Shown piece by piece: positions 28,218 to 37,554 of a DNA stretch of 64,000 bases. The stretch comes from Salibacteraceae bacterium (GTDB taxonomy: Bacteria; Bacteroidota; Bacteroidia; Flavobacteriales_G; Salibacteraceae). A program made the position numbers and the translations under genes. Each line of letters begins with the position of its first letter. The first letter of the stretch is position 1. Below the pieces are notes generated by a model, which was not told where the DNA came from, searched no databases, and saw only the letters and a program-made list of their open reading frames with translations. The DNA lies in contig JAGYJZ010000011.1 of NCBI GenBank assembly GCA_018401875.1, forward strand, positions 1 through 64,000. Reading direction: 5' to 3'.

Positions 28218-29993
28218 ATGAAAGCAAAAAACCTTTTTGCTCTATTAGTTGCGCCCCTTCTAATTGCATCGTGCGGATACGAAAAGTCCTCAATTACAGG
28301 ATGGAACTATAACGATCCTGACAATGGAGGGTTCCAAAAATATCCGTTTGAAGAACAGGAAACTGGGCCAAACTTGGTTTTGATTGAAGGTGGAACCTTC
28401 ACGATGGGACGCGTAGAACAAGACTTCATGTACGACTGGAATAATATTCCAAGAAGAGCTACGGTATCGTCTTTCTACATGGATCAAACTGAAATCAGCA
28501 ATTTTCACTGGTTAGAATACTTGTATTGGGTGAAGAGAGTGTATGGAGTGGACTACCCCGAACTTCACAAAAAAGCACTTCCTGACACCTTAGTGTGGAG
28601 GTCAAAACTTGCATACAATGAACCTTATGTAGATTATTACCTCAGGCATCCCGCTTACAGAGATTACCCAGTAGTAGGTGTGAATTGGCTTCAAGCAAGT
28701 GACTTTTGCAGCTGGAGAACTGATCGCGTGAACGAGTACATTCTAATTAGAGAAGGTATTTTAGATCACTATCCAGATCAAATTGGAGAAGATAATTTCA
28801 ATACAGACGCATATTTATCAAACCAATACAATTCAGGAAAAAGAATTGAGGGTCTTCCTGATCTTAATCAAAATTCTAGCGGATACCGAAACGTAAAAAT
28901 GGAAGATGGAATTCTGCTTCCGAAGTATCGCTTGCCAACGGAAGCCGAATGGGAGTTTGCTGCATTCGGTTTAATTGGCAACAGCGTTGGAGAGCGTGTT
29001 GTAGAAAGAAGACTTTATCCATGGAATGGTCATGCCGTGCGAAATCCAGACGAAGCGTATATCGGTATGATGTTGGCTAACTTCAAGCGTGGACGAGGAG
29101 ACAATATGGGTGTTGCTGGAAAACTGAATGACAACGCAGATGTTACTGCTCCTGTATTCTCGTATTGGCCAAATGACTATGGCCTCTACAATATGGCTGG
29201 TAATGTTAGCGAATGGGTAATGGATGTATATCGTCCGCTATCATTTGAAGATATGGATGATTTCAGGCCATTTAGAGGAAACGTTTTCAACACCAAAGAA
29301 AGAGACAACGAAGGTATCTTGTTGGATAAATACGATATTCCAATCTACAATATCCAAGGTCTCATTAATTACTTAGTTGAATTTCAAGACAACACTTCTG
29401 AAACAGTTAATGATCAAGAGTTTGATTTAATTGCTGCTCTCCAAGAACAGGCAGAAAGAGCAAATCAATTACTGATTGACGATCAGAAATACGAAGCAAA
29501 CCTCGTAATTGTGGAAGAATCAATTGAGGCAATTAAAGGTGCTGATGAGATGGTTAAAATTGCTCCTATCCTATTGAAAGACTACAGTTCATATATCACT
29601 GCTCGTCCGGGAGAATTGAGATATAGAGAGTCTAAGGTAGAAGAGAACATCGACCGCAGAAATTACAAACGATCTGACAACATCAACTTCCTCGATGGTG
29701 ACCCATTATCGCACTCGAGCGAATTAAGCTGGTCAGATTATGACAACTCAGAGCGCACTGAAACAGGTGCAATGTATGCTTATCCTGGACAAGGAGAGGC
29801 CATGGAAGATTACTCTTCTTTAATCAATGACCAAGCCCGAGTTTACAAAGGAGCTTCATGGAATGATAGAGCGTATTGGATGGTACCTGGTACCAGACGA
29901 TTCCTTGACGAAAGACAATCACTGTCTACCTTAGGTTTCAGATGTGCAATGGATCGAGTAGGAAGTCCTGTTGGACTCGGAGGCTCTCGATAA
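28218..29993 (+). CDS. gldJ: gliding motility lipoprotein GldJ (T9SS-associated)
   Basis: Outer membrane lipoprotein with an FGE-sulfatase (formylglycine-generating-enzyme-like) domain. The signal peptide ends in the lipobox IASC (KNLFALLVAPLLIASCGYE). The domain shows IEGGTFTMGR, YRLPTEAEWEFAAFG, LYNMAGNVSEWVMDVYR and the closing STLGFRCAMDR. GldJ and its paralogue GldK share this domain. I call GldJ because porU and porV are adjacent, murF follows directly, and gldL-M-N do not follow; in Flavobacterium gldJ lies beside porU and porV. An insertion near residues 380-470 is predicted helical. GldJ stabilises GldK and is needed for secretion and gliding. A strong terminator follows. Confidence 0.88.
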   Translation: MKAKNLFALLVAPLLIASCGYEKSSITGWNYNDPDNGGFQKYPFEEQETGPNLVLIEGGTFTMGRVEQDFMYDWNNIPRRATVSSFYMDQTEISNFHWLEYLYWVKRVYGVDYPELHKKALPDTLVWRSKLAYNEPYVDYYLRHPAYRDYPVVGVNWLQASDFCSWRTDRVNEYILIREGILDHYPDQIGEDNFNTDAYLSNQYNSGKRIEGLPDLNQNSSGYRNVKMEDGILLPKYRLPTEAEWEFAAFGLIGNSVGERVVERRLYPWNGHAVRNPDEAYIGMMLANFKRGRGDNMGVAGKLNDNADVTAPVFSYWPNDYGLYNMAGNVSEWVMDVYRPLSFEDMDDFRPFRGNVFNTKERDNEGILLDKYDIPIYNIQGLINYLVEFQDNTSETVNDQEFDLIAALQEQAERANQLLIDDQKYEANLVIVEESIEAIKGADEMVKIAPILLKDYSSYITARPGELRYRESKVEENIDRRNYKRSDNINFLDGDPLSHSSELSWSDYDNSERTETGAMYAYPGQGEAMEDYSSLINDQARVYKGASWNDRAYWMVPGTRRFLDERQSLSTLGFRCAMDRVGSPVGLGGSR

Positions 29994-30021
29994 GAATGTT
30001 GAAATCTTGCAAAACTTTTAT

Positions 30022-30051
30022 GAAGGCCTCAATTGAGGCCTTCTTTATTTT
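30022..30051 (+). terminator. rho-independent terminator after gldJ
   Basis: GAAGGCCTC (30022-30030), loop AATT, GAGGCCTTC (30035-30043), then a T-rich tail TTTATTTT. A perfect 9-bp stem with tetraloop, ending just before the murF start at 30058, so murF would need its own promoter or read-through. Confidence 0.85.
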
Positions 30052-30057
30052 CGGACT

Positions 30058-31362
30058 GTGGATATTATAAGCATATACTCCTATTACCTTGACTCGTCTG
30101 GGGTGTGCACCGACACTCGAAAGATCAGCGAAGGCTGCTTTTTTATAGCCCTTAAGGGTGAGTCATTCAACGGTAATGATTTTGTTATTAAGGCATTAAA
30201 TGATGGCGCCAGCTGGGCTATTGCCGATGAGCAGCGAGATGACTTCAAAAACAATCCTCGTATTATTATTGTCAAAGATTGTTTAGAAACACTTCAAGAC
30301 CTCGCGAAACACCACAGGTCAAAATTCAAAATTCCGGTAATCGGACTAACCGGTAGCAACGGCAAAACCACTTCAAAGGAACTTTTACACGCAGCACTTT
30401 CTGAAAGCTATGTTACCTACGCCACTAAAGGAAATCTCAATAACCATATTGGTGTTCCTCTGTCTATACTTGAAGTAAGCACCAACCATGAAATTGCCAT
30501 CATAGAGATGGGCGCCAATCATCAGAAAGAAATAGAATTTCTCTGTTCAATCGCAGCACCAGAGTACGGTTACATTACTAATATTGGCCTGGCGCACCTC
30601 GAAGGGTTCGGTGGCGAAGAAGGCGTATTTATAGGCAAAAAAGAACTTTTCGACTACTTAGGCCTAAACAATGGAAAAGTATTTGTGAATGTGGATGACC
30701 CAAAAGTTGTAAGAGCATCTCGAGGATTGCATAGCGTTACCTATGGCACTTCAACATCAGCTATTTTTCAAGGAGAATTTAGTCTTGTAAATGGATTGTT
30801 GAACGTAAACTGGTGGCGAGATATCGACTTGATGAAACGAACGATTCGCACAAAATTATCCGGGGCATACAATTTTAGCAATGTGATGAGCACTGTGGCA
30901 GTGGCCAGGTATTTTGGCGTTCCTGACCGCAAAATTCAGCGTGGAATCGAAAAGTACACTCCAGAAAACAACCGCTCGCAAATCGAGCATACCACTAGAA
31001 ACAACACCTTGGTTGTTGATTGCTATAACGCTAATCCGAGCAGCATGATTGCGGCAATTAATAACATTAGTGATGCATCCTTTAAAAACCCATTCGTAAT
31101 TCTTGGCGACATGCTCGAATTGGGCGCGAGTTCGGCAGCAAAGCACAAAGAGATCCTCGAGCTATTGGCTGATCAAAGAATACATGGATACTTTGTTGGC
31201 CCCGAATTCATGAAGATTAAAGATGAATTCACCTCGGAAATTTTCTTTGAGCGCACGGCTGACCTTGCCCAATACCTTAGGAAAAAAGAACTTCACGATC
31301 GTTCAATCCTCTTGAAAGGATCAAGAAAAATGAAGCTCGAGCAGTTGCTCGAGCTTCTTTAG
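30058..31362 (+). CDS. murF: UDP-N-acetylmuramoyl-tripeptide--D-alanyl-D-alanine ligase
   Basis: MurF adds the D-Ala-D-Ala dipeptide to UDP-MurNAc-tripeptide, the last cytoplasmic step in building the peptidoglycan precursor. The 434-residue protein has the N-terminal UDP-binding domain (SGVCTDTRKISEGCFFIALKG), the ATP-binding P-loop LTGSNGKTTSKE near residue 97, the central-domain motifs IIEMGANHQKEIEFL and TNIGLAHLEGFG, and the C-terminal domain (VDCYNANPSSM). The GTG at 30058 fits the expected N terminus; no ATG lies near it in frame. It begins 7 bases after the gldJ terminator tail, so a promoter would have to sit inside gldJ. A hairpin terminator is built into its last codons. Confidence 0.94.
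   Translation: MDIISIYSYYLDSSGVCTDTRKISEGCFFIALKGESFNGNDFVIKALNDGASWAIADEQRDDFKNNPRIIIVKDCLETLQDLAKHHRSKFKIPVIGLTGSNGKTTSKELLHAALSESYVTYATKGNLNNHIGVPLSILEVSTNHEIAIIEMGANHQKEIEFLCSIAAPEYGYITNIGLAHLEGFGGEEGVFIGKKELFDYLGLNNGKVFVNVDDPKVVRASRGLHSVTYGTSTSAIFQGEFSLVNGLLNVNWWRDIDLMKRTIRTKLSGAYNFSNVMSTVAVARYFGVPDRKIQRGIEKYTPENNRSQIEHTTRNNTLVVDCYNANPSSMIAAINNISDASFKNPFVILGDMLELGASSAAKHKEILELLADQRIHGYFVGPEFMKIKDEFTSEIFFERTADLAQYLRKKELHDRSILLKGSRKMKLEQLLELL
31332..31360. terminator. terminator hairpin inside the 3' end of murF
   Basis: GAAGCTCGAGCA (31332-31343) pairs with TGCTCGAGCTTC (31346-31357), followed by TTT. The near-perfect palindrome encodes the last murF residues (KLEQLLELL) and could stop transcription from murF and, with the A/T flanks, from the convergent acyl-CoA dehydrogenase gene. 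Confidence 0.7.
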
Positions 31363-31380
31363 AAATATAAATTTTAAAAA

Positions 31381-32526
31381 TTAAGCCTCGTCAATCACGG
31401 CTCGGCTGATCACGATACGCTGAACCTCACTGGTACCTTCGTAAATCTGGGTGATTTTAGCGTCACGCATCAATCGCTCAACATGGTATTCTTTCACGAA
31501 TCCATAACCGCCATGCACTTGCACTGCTTCAACAGATGCTTTCATTGCGGCTTCCGATGCATACAACTTTGCCATTGCGCTGTACTTTCCAAAAGGAAGG
31601 CCTTGATCTTTCAGCCAAGCAGCTTTCAAGCATAAAAGTCTTGCAGCCTCCACTTCAGTGGCCATATCAGCCAATTTGAAAGCGATGGCTTGATGCTGAC
31701 TAATGGTTTTACCGAACGCTTTCCGCTCTTTAGAGTATGCTGTTGCAAGTTCCATTGAACCTGATGCAATTCCCAAAGCTTGCGCAGCGATGCCAATTCT
31801 TCCACCTTCTAAAGTCTTCATGGCGAACTTAAATCCGAAGCCATCTTCACCGATTCTGTTCTCTTTTGGAACTTTTACATCGTTAAAAAGAAGTGTATGT
31901 GTGTCCGAACCTCGAATTCCAAGCTTATTCTCTTTTGCACCGACTATAAATCCTTCCATTCCGCGCTCAACGATCAGGCAGTTGATTCCCTTGTGTCCTT
32001 TTTCCACATCTGTTTGCGCAATTACCAAATAAACAGACGCATTACCGCCATTCGTGATCCAGTTTTTTGTGCCATTGAGAAGGTAGTAATCTCCTTTATC
32101 TTCAGCAGTAGTGCGCTGACTTGTGGCGTCAGATCCTGCCTCTGGCTCGCTCAAGCAAAACGCTCCGATCACCTCTCCTTTTGCCAGCGGCACCAAGTAT
32201 TTCTGTTTTTGCTCTTCGTTTCCAAACTTTTCTAATCCCCAACATACGAGGCTATTGTTTACAGACATACACACGGATGCACTCGCGTCAATTTTTGAAA
32301 TTTCTTCCATGGCCAACACATACGAAACGGCATCCATTCCACCACCGCCATATTCTGGTGCGACCATCATCCCCATAAATCCGAGCTCACCCAATTGTTT
32401 TATTTCTTCCTTTGGAAATGTTTGGGTTTCATCTCGTTCAATCACTCCGGGCTTTAATACGTTCTGAGCGAAATCTCTTGCTGCGTCTCTCACAGCTTTT
32501 TGTTCTTCTGTTAATTCAAAAAACAT
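31381..32526 (-). CDS. acyl-CoA dehydrogenase
   Basis: FAD-dependent acyl-CoA dehydrogenase of 381 residues, the size of short-chain (butyryl-CoA) enzymes, catalysing the alpha-beta oxidation step of fatty-acid or branched-chain amino-acid breakdown. Signatures are FCLSEPEAGSDATSQRT (FAD/substrate loop), NGTKNWITNGG, and the C-terminal QVHGGYGFVKEYHVERLMRD. The catalytic glutamate position is represented by IYEGTSEVQRIVISR. I take the ATG at 32526, giving MFFELTEEQKAVRDAARDF; the frame is open further upstream but without family similarity. It diverges from anmK over 57 bases. Exact chain length specificity is not predictable. Confidence 0.94.
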   Translation of the reverse strand: MFFELTEEQKAVRDAARDFAQNVLKPGVIERDETQTFPKEEIKQLGELGFMGMMVAPEYGGGGMDAVSYVLAMEEISKIDASASVCMSVNNSLVCWGLEKFGNEEQKQKYLVPLAKGEVIGAFCLSEPEAGSDATSQRTTAEDKGDYYLLNGTKNWITNGGNASVYLVIAQTDVEKGHKGINCLIVERGMEGFIVGAKENKLGIRGSDTHTLLFNDVKVPKENRIGEDGFGFKFAMKTLEGGRIGIAAQALGIASGSMELATAYSKERKAFGKTISQHQAIAFKLADMATEVEAARLLCLKAAWLKDQGLPFGKYSAMAKLYASEAAMKASVEAVQVHGGYGFVKEYHVERLMRDAKITQIYEGTSEVQRIVISRAVIDEA

Positions 32527-32583
32527 GGTTTTTATGTGTTTTCCTGTTAAACTTTGCGGTAGCAGACAAAAGTAACTTTTGAA

Positions 32584-33645
32584 TTGGATCAAACAGCAAA
32601 TAGAGGAATTGGTTTAATGTGTGGTACATCGCACGATGGAATCGACATTTGTGACGCCACATTTAGCCGCTTAGATGGTGAATGGACATTTGAAATTCAC
32701 AGTGTTTCATCAGATTCATTAGAACCTTCGCTTGCTGATGCGCTGGCCAGAGCCACCGAAGCTTCGGCATTAGAATACGTAAAACTCGATCGAGCTTTTG
32801 CAGTATTCACCGCTCAAAAAGTGAACGAATTCATTCGATCCACGCAATCGGAAGCCTCTTTCATTGCTTCGCATGGCGTTACTGTATTCCACCAACCTGA
32901 ACTTGGAATATCCTCGCAGATAGGTTCGGGAGCAATCATCGCTTCTTTAACTGGATTGAAAACTATTTCAGATTTTCGACTTCAAGATGTAAGTAAGGGC
33001 GGGCAAGGCGCTCCGCTGGTTCCGTATGCCGATCACAAGCTTTTCAATTCGTTTGATGCGACCTTAAATCTGGGAGGATTCGCCAATATTTCAATCCTCA
33101 CCGACACACCTCTAGGGTTCGACATAGGTGTTTGCAATCTGCTGCTCAATCGCTTGAGTAAAAGGCTCGGTCTCGATTATGACAAAGGCGGAGCCGTTGC
33201 CAGAACAGGTCGCATAATTCAACCGTTGTTCGACAAATTAAATACACTTCCCTACTTTGAGCTTTCAAGTCCAAAATCGTTGGGTAAGGAATGGTTTGAT
33301 CGCTCTATTGAACCAATTATTGCATCGTTCGGCACGCTTGAAACGCAAGACCTTCTGAGAACAGCAACCGAACATATTGCCTATCAAATCAGTCGCGTGC
33401 TCAACAACCCTGCACACACATGCTTAATTACTGGTGGTGGAGCACACAATGACTTCATGATGGAACGAATAAAAGACCTTTCGAAGGCTAATACAATAAA
33501 GCCATCACATTCGATTATTGATTTCAAGGAAGCATTGTGCTTTGGTTTTTTGGGTCATTTAAGGCTATTGGCATTGGACAATATCTCAAGCTTTGTGACG
33601 GGTGCAAGCAAGAATTCGTGCACGGGAGCGATCTACCTTCCATGA
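32584..33645 (+). CDS. anmK: anhydro-N-acetylmuramic acid kinase
   Basis: AnmK phosphorylates 1,6-anhydro-MurNAc released in cell-wall turnover, giving MurNAc-6-phosphate for recycling. The ATP-binding start GLMCGTSHDGIDICD is clear, as are LNLGGFANISIL and the C-terminal phosphate-binding LITGGGAHNDFMMERI. The protein is 353 residues, slightly shorter than the roughly 370 of the E. coli enzyme. No ATG precedes the conserved N terminus, so a TTG at 32584 is the likely start. The first motif has Cys where most members have Ser (GLMSGTS). It diverges from the acyl-CoA dehydrogenase gene and precedes the glutamate-type dehydrogenase by about 86 bases. Confidence 0.92.
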   Translation: MDQTANRGIGLMCGTSHDGIDICDATFSRLDGEWTFEIHSVSSDSLEPSLADALARATEASALEYVKLDRAFAVFTAQKVNEFIRSTQSEASFIASHGVTVFHQPELGISSQIGSGAIIASLTGLKTISDFRLQDVSKGGQGAPLVPYADHKLFNSFDATLNLGGFANISILTDTPLGFDIGVCNLLLNRLSKRLGLDYDKGGAVARTGRIIQPLFDKLNTLPYFELSSPKSLGKEWFDRSIEPIIASFGTLETQDLLRTATEHIAYQISRVLNNPAHTCLITGGGAHNDFMMERIKDLSKANTIKPSHSIIDFKEALCFGFLGHLRLLALDNISSFVTGASKNSCTGAIYLP

Positions 33646-33692
33646 TACTTATCAATATTATTCGCTTACTTCAGTAGGCATAGTTGAATTTA

Positions 33693-33700
33693 TACATTTG
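33693..33700 (+). promoter_or_regulatory. putative -7 promoter box (TACATTTG) for the Glu/Leu-type dehydrogenase
   Basis: TACATTTG matches the TAnnTTTG consensus and lies 31 bases before the ATG, giving a predicted start near 33707. A short palindrome (GCTTTTCAAAAGC) falls in the predicted leader. The -33 element is weak. Confidence 0.5.
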
Positions 33701-33731
33701 CAGCGCTTTTCAAAAGCACTAACAACTGCGT

Positions 33732-34961
33732 ATGAAAGAACTATTGGCCAAATTTGAAAATAAGACTCCCGAAATTGTTTTTGAATGGCAAGATTCAGAA
33801 ACAGAGGCCAAAGGCTGGGTAGTAATAAATAGTCTGAGAGGCGGTGCAGCAGGAGGTGGAACAAGAATGAGAATTGGTTTAGACAAGCGCGAAGTGGAGT
33901 CACTTGCCAAAACCATGGAAGTAAAATTCACTGTTGCAGGACCTGCCATCGGAGGGGCAAAATCAGGAATCAATTTTGACCCAAATGATCCGCGCAAAGC
34001 GGGTGTTTTAAAGCGTTGGTACAAGGCTGTTTATCCACTATTAAAAAATTATTACGGAACGGGTGGTGATTTAAATGTAGATGAAATCCATGAGGTCATT
34101 CCGATCACCGAAGACTATGGTTTGTGGCACCCTCAAGAAGGCATCGTAAATGGTCATTTTCAACCTGATGCAGGCCAGCACTTAAAAAAAGTGACCCATT
34201 TGAGGCAAGGAGTATCAAAAGTTTTAAACGACACGCGATTTTCACCTGATATTGAGAGAAAATATGTGGTAGCCGATATGATTACTGGTTACGGTGTTTC
34301 TGAAGCTGTGCTTCACTTCTACAAAATTTGGAAAAACCAAGATGTTCGTGGAAAGCGTGTAATCATTCAAGGTTGGGGCAATGTTGGATCAGCAGCTGCT
34401 TTTTACATGGCGCAAGCGGGAGCCAAAATTGTTGGAATCATCGACCGTTCTGCTGGCGTTATCAATGATGAAGGGTTTACGTTTGAAGAAATCAGAGACC
34501 TTTTCACAAGCAAGGAGGGAAACACGCTGGTTTCGAGTCAAATGCAATCGTTTGAAGCCATAAATGAGAAAATCTGGTCGATAGGCGCTGAAATATTTTT
34601 GCCATGCGCAGCTTCGCGATTGATTACTCAAGCCCAAAGTGATTTAATGATCAACAACGGCCTCGAAGTGATTTCTTCAGGAGCGAACGTACCCTTTGCA
34701 GATTCTGAAATTTTCTTCGGACCAATTGGCGACTATGTTGACAATCAAATCAGTTTAATCCCTGATTTCATAGCCAATTGCGGCATGGCCAGGGTTTTTG
34801 CCTACTGCATGAGTGATGATTATGTAGCAGAAGACAAGCATATATTTAAAGATGCTTCAGACACCATAAAAGAAGCCCTTCTAAAAATTCACGCAAAACA
34901 CCATGACGACAAACGAATCGCTAAAACTGGATTTGAAATAGCGCTTCAGCAATTGGTTTAA
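33732..34961 (+). CDS. Glu/Leu/Phe/Val family dehydrogenase
   Basis: NAD(P)-dependent oxidative deaminase of the Glu/Leu/Phe/Val dehydrogenase superfamily, 409 residues, interconverting an amino acid and its 2-oxo acid plus ammonia. The substrate-domain signature is VAGPAIGGAKSGINFDP with the catalytic Lys, followed by YYGTGGDLNVDE. The dinucleotide-binding motif is IIQGWGNVGSAAAFYMAQ. This 409-residue type is widespread in Bacteroidota and usually annotated by superfamily, because substrate (glutamate or leucine/valine) is uncertain. A TAnnTTTG promoter box precedes it. The next gene (MscS-type channel) starts within one base of its stop, so the two are coupled. Confidence 0.92.
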   Translation: MKELLAKFENKTPEIVFEWQDSETEAKGWVVINSLRGGAAGGGTRMRIGLDKREVESLAKTMEVKFTVAGPAIGGAKSGINFDPNDPRKAGVLKRWYKAVYPLLKNYYGTGGDLNVDEIHEVIPITEDYGLWHPQEGIVNGHFQPDAGQHLKKVTHLRQGVSKVLNDTRFSPDIERKYVVADMITGYGVSEAVLHFYKIWKNQDVRGKRVIIQGWGNVGSAAAFYMAQAGAKIVGIIDRSAGVINDEGFTFEEIRDLFTSKEGNTLVSSQMQSFEAINEKIWSIGAEIFLPCAASRLITQAQSDLMINNGLEVISSGANVPFADSEIFFGPIGDYVDNQISLIPDFIANCGMARVFAYCMSDDYVAEDKHIFKDASDTIKEALLKIHAKHHDDKRIAKTGFEIALQQLV

Positions 34962-36052
34962 TGGAGATATTGAACGACATATACTTTGGAAACACAGTCC
35001 GGGACTATCTATGGGTTTTAGGTTCTTTGCTGTTTGGCGCAATCTTCGTTCGATTTATCGCCCATCGAATTAGCAATACCCTTTTTCGTTTTATAGCTGG
35101 GAAAACATCAGGGGTTTCTAAAGATGAATTGTATGAGCTCATCGATAAACCGCTGAAATGGATTATCATGCTGATCATTCTTTACGTGAGCACATCACAC
35201 ATAGAGTTACCAGAAGAATGGAATCTCGCGCCAAGCAATGAGTTTGGTTTGAAGATGTTTATGCACCGATCATTTATTGCTTTTTTCATTGCGGTAATCG
35301 TTTGGGCGGGTTTGAAGATTGTCAAATTCCTTGGAATAATTTTAATGGCGAAGGCTGAGTTGACCGAGAGTAAAAGTGACGATCAGATCATTCCGTTTTT
35401 AATGGAAATCATCAAGATTTTAATCATCACTTTCGGAATTTTCATTTTTCTTGGTTCGGTGTTCAAGGTAGATGTTGGCGCATTGATTGCAGGTTTAGGA
35501 ATTGGAGGTTTAGCTTTAGCGTTGGCAGCCAAAGAAAGCTTAGAAAATCTTCTGGCATCATTCGTCATCTTCTTCGACAAGCCTTTTACCATTGGTGATT
35601 TAGTTACTGTGAATGGTGTCACAGGAACCGTTGATAAAATTGGATTTAGAAGCACGAGAATCAGAACGTTAGAAAGAAGTTACCTCACCCTTCCGAATCG
35701 CTTGATGATTGACAATATATTGGACAATCTGTCCTTGAGAACATTTAGGCGCGTTAATTTTAATATTGGCGTACTCTACGGTACCAGCGAGGAACAACTA
35801 AAAGGAATAGTTGAAGAAATCCAAAAGTACATTGATGAACATCCCAATACGAATCAAGATGGAGAAATCCATTTCATAGAATTTGGATCAAGTTCATTAG
35901 ACATTATGGTGCTTTACTTTATTGACACCATGGACTGGAGCGTATTCTTACGAATAAAAGAAGAAATAAACTTTGAAATAATGCGCATCGTTGCAGCACA
36001 TGGTGCTGATTTTGCTTTTCCTACACAAACAATTCATCTTGCAAAAAATTAA
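34961..36052 (+). CDS. mechanosensitive ion channel family protein (MscS type)
   Basis: Inner-membrane MscS-family channel of 363 residues that opens under membrane tension during hypo-osmotic shock. Several N-terminal hydrophobic segments lead into the pore helix with the family Gly/Ala pattern VDVGALIAGLGIGGLALALAA (about 166-186), then the beta domain KPFTIGDLVTVNGVTGTVDKIG and a C-terminal alpha-beta domain (FIEFGSSSLDIMVLYFID). The pore helix is intact. It overlaps the dehydrogenase stop by one base and is followed 15 bases later by nhaD, which would suit a joint osmotic/ion-homeostasis role. Confidence 0.92.
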   Translation: MEILNDIYFGNTVRDYLWVLGSLLFGAIFVRFIAHRISNTLFRFIAGKTSGVSKDELYELIDKPLKWIIMLIILYVSTSHIELPEEWNLAPSNEFGLKMFMHRSFIAFFIAVIVWAGLKIVKFLGIILMAKAELTESKSDDQIIPFLMEIIKILIITFGIFIFLGSVFKVDVGALIAGLGIGGLALALAAKESLENLLASFVIFFDKPFTIGDLVTVNGVTGTVDKIGFRSTRIRTLERSYLTLPNRLMIDNILDNLSLRTFRRVNFNIGVLYGTSEEQLKGIVEEIQKYIDEHPNTNQDGEIHFIEFGSSSLDIMVLYFIDTMDWSVFLRIKEEINFEIMRIVAAHGADFAFPTQTIHLAKN

Positions 36053-36067
36053 ACAAATCATCAGACT

Positions 36068-37462
36068 ATGTACCTTTTAATGGTTGTTGTTTTCGTATTG
36101 GGTTATTTAGCAATTGCCTTAGAGCATCCAATAAAAATTGATAAAGCAGCGAGTGCTTTGCTCATCGGATCCATCACATGGACCATTTTCGCCCTCGGTG
36201 CTGATACCATTATGGAAGGCAGCCCTCTGCTTGCAGAGTATTTGCGCGAATATGCCTTGCTGAACAATGGTGCTGAAACCGATGCCATGCATTACGTTAC
36301 GCATGAGCTTAGTCATCATTTGGGCGAAATTTCTGAGATTCTATTTTTTCTTTTAGGAGCAATGACCATTGTAGAGCTGATCGATGCCCACGAAGGTTTT
36401 GCGCTGATCACAGACCGGATCAATACGTCAAATAAGATTAAGCTTGTTTGGATTTTAAGCATCCTTACATTTTTCTTATCTGCAGCTCTTGACAACCTGA
36501 CTACGGCCATTGTAATGTCGGCATTGCTCAAGAAATTAATCAAAAGCAAGGAAGACCTCTGGCTTTTTGCTGGTATGGTGATTATCTCTGCTAATGCTGG
36601 TGGTGCTTGGTCTCCTATTGGTGATGTCACAACAATAATGCTTTGGATTGGTGGACAGGTAACGGCAACGAATATTGTTTTGAAGCTATTTATCCCTTCA
36701 TTGGTAGCCATGATTGTTCCTTTAATTGTCCTGTCCTTTACCTTAAAAGGTGATGTAGAACGCAAATTGGGTATGGTTGACCGAGCACACCTCGAAGACC
36801 GAACCTCACCAAGCGAACAACGCACAGTGTTATTTATGGGTGTAGGCAGCTTGTTATTCGTTCCAATCTTCAAAACCGTCACCCACTTGCCACCTTACAT
36901 AGGCGTGCTCTTAGGATTAGGTGTGTTATGGACTGTAACGGAAATTATGCACCGTTCAAAAAACAAAGCAGACAAGAGCAAACTTTCTGTAATTGCTGTA
37001 TTGCAAAAAGTGGACACACCAAGTGTACTCTTCTTCTTAGGTATTTTGGCTTCAGTGGGTTCTCTACAATCAGCTGGTCACTTGCGCGTTATGGCTTCTT
37101 TTCTAGAGTCCTCGATCGGAAACATGTACGCCATCAATATGGTAATTGGGCTCTTGAGTTCGATTGTAGATAACGTGCCATTGGTTGCTGGAGCTATGGG
37201 AATGTATGACCTTTTACCTGTAGGATCTGCAGCAGTTTCAGGTGTTGCCTACCCTGTTGATCACAGCTTCTGGGAATTTTTGGCCTACTGCGCTGGAACG
37301 GGCGGAAGCTGTCTCATTATTGGGTCAGCTGCAGGTGTGGCCGTGATGGGTATTTTGAGCATCGACTTCATTTGGTATATGAAGAAAATTACGTGGTTAG
37401 CCTTAATCGGCTATGCATCAGGAGCTGCTGTATTCATCTTCGCTGATTTATACCTTCATTAA
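36068..37462 (+). CDS. nhaD: sodium:proton antiporter NhaD
   Basis: Na+/H+ antiporter of the NhaD family (ion-transporter superfamily), 464 residues with about a dozen hydrophobic segments. Conserved polar motifs in the membrane are AALDNLTTAIVMSALLKK, SANAGGAWSPIGDVTTIMLW and SSIVDNVPLVAGAMGMY, which carry the charged residues needed for ion exchange. A His-rich stretch (HYVTHELSHHLGEI) follows the first segments. NhaD enzymes are common in marine bacteria and handle Na+ and Li+ at alkaline pH. It follows the MscS gene and precedes exbB by about 92 bases. Confidence 0.94.
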   Translation: MYLLMVVVFVLGYLAIALEHPIKIDKAASALLIGSITWTIFALGADTIMEGSPLLAEYLREYALLNNGAETDAMHYVTHELSHHLGEISEILFFLLGAMTIVELIDAHEGFALITDRINTSNKIKLVWILSILTFFLSAALDNLTTAIVMSALLKKLIKSKEDLWLFAGMVIISANAGGAWSPIGDVTTIMLWIGGQVTATNIVLKLFIPSLVAMIVPLIVLSFTLKGDVERKLGMVDRAHLEDRTSPSEQRTVLFMGVGSLLFVPIFKTVTHLPPYIGVLLGLGVLWTVTEIMHRSKNKADKSKLSVIAVLQKVDTPSVLFFLGILASVGSLQSAGHLRVMASFLESSIGNMYAINMVIGLLSSIVDNVPLVAGAMGMYDLLPVGSAAVSGVAYPVDHSFWEFLAYCAGTGGSCLIIGSAAGVAVMGILSIDFIWYMKKITWLALIGYASGAAVFIFADLYLH

Positions 37463-37554
37463 ATTAACACTCGGCTATTCACAATTAGATTTTCTAGCAG
37501 TCGTTTTGGGAAAGGTGGCTTTTAACTTAGCCACTCATTTAATTCCCTTTATCT

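Noticed and set aside
28218..29993. GldK (PorK) as identity of the FGE-sulfatase lipoprotein
   Set aside because: gldL, gldM and gldN do not follow and murF does; neighbours porU/porV support GldJ. GldK remains possible but less likely.
37513..37545. Hairpin GTGGCT...AGCCAC between nhaD and exbB as a terminator
   Set aside because: 6-bp stem and a poor tail; cannot be separated from chance.
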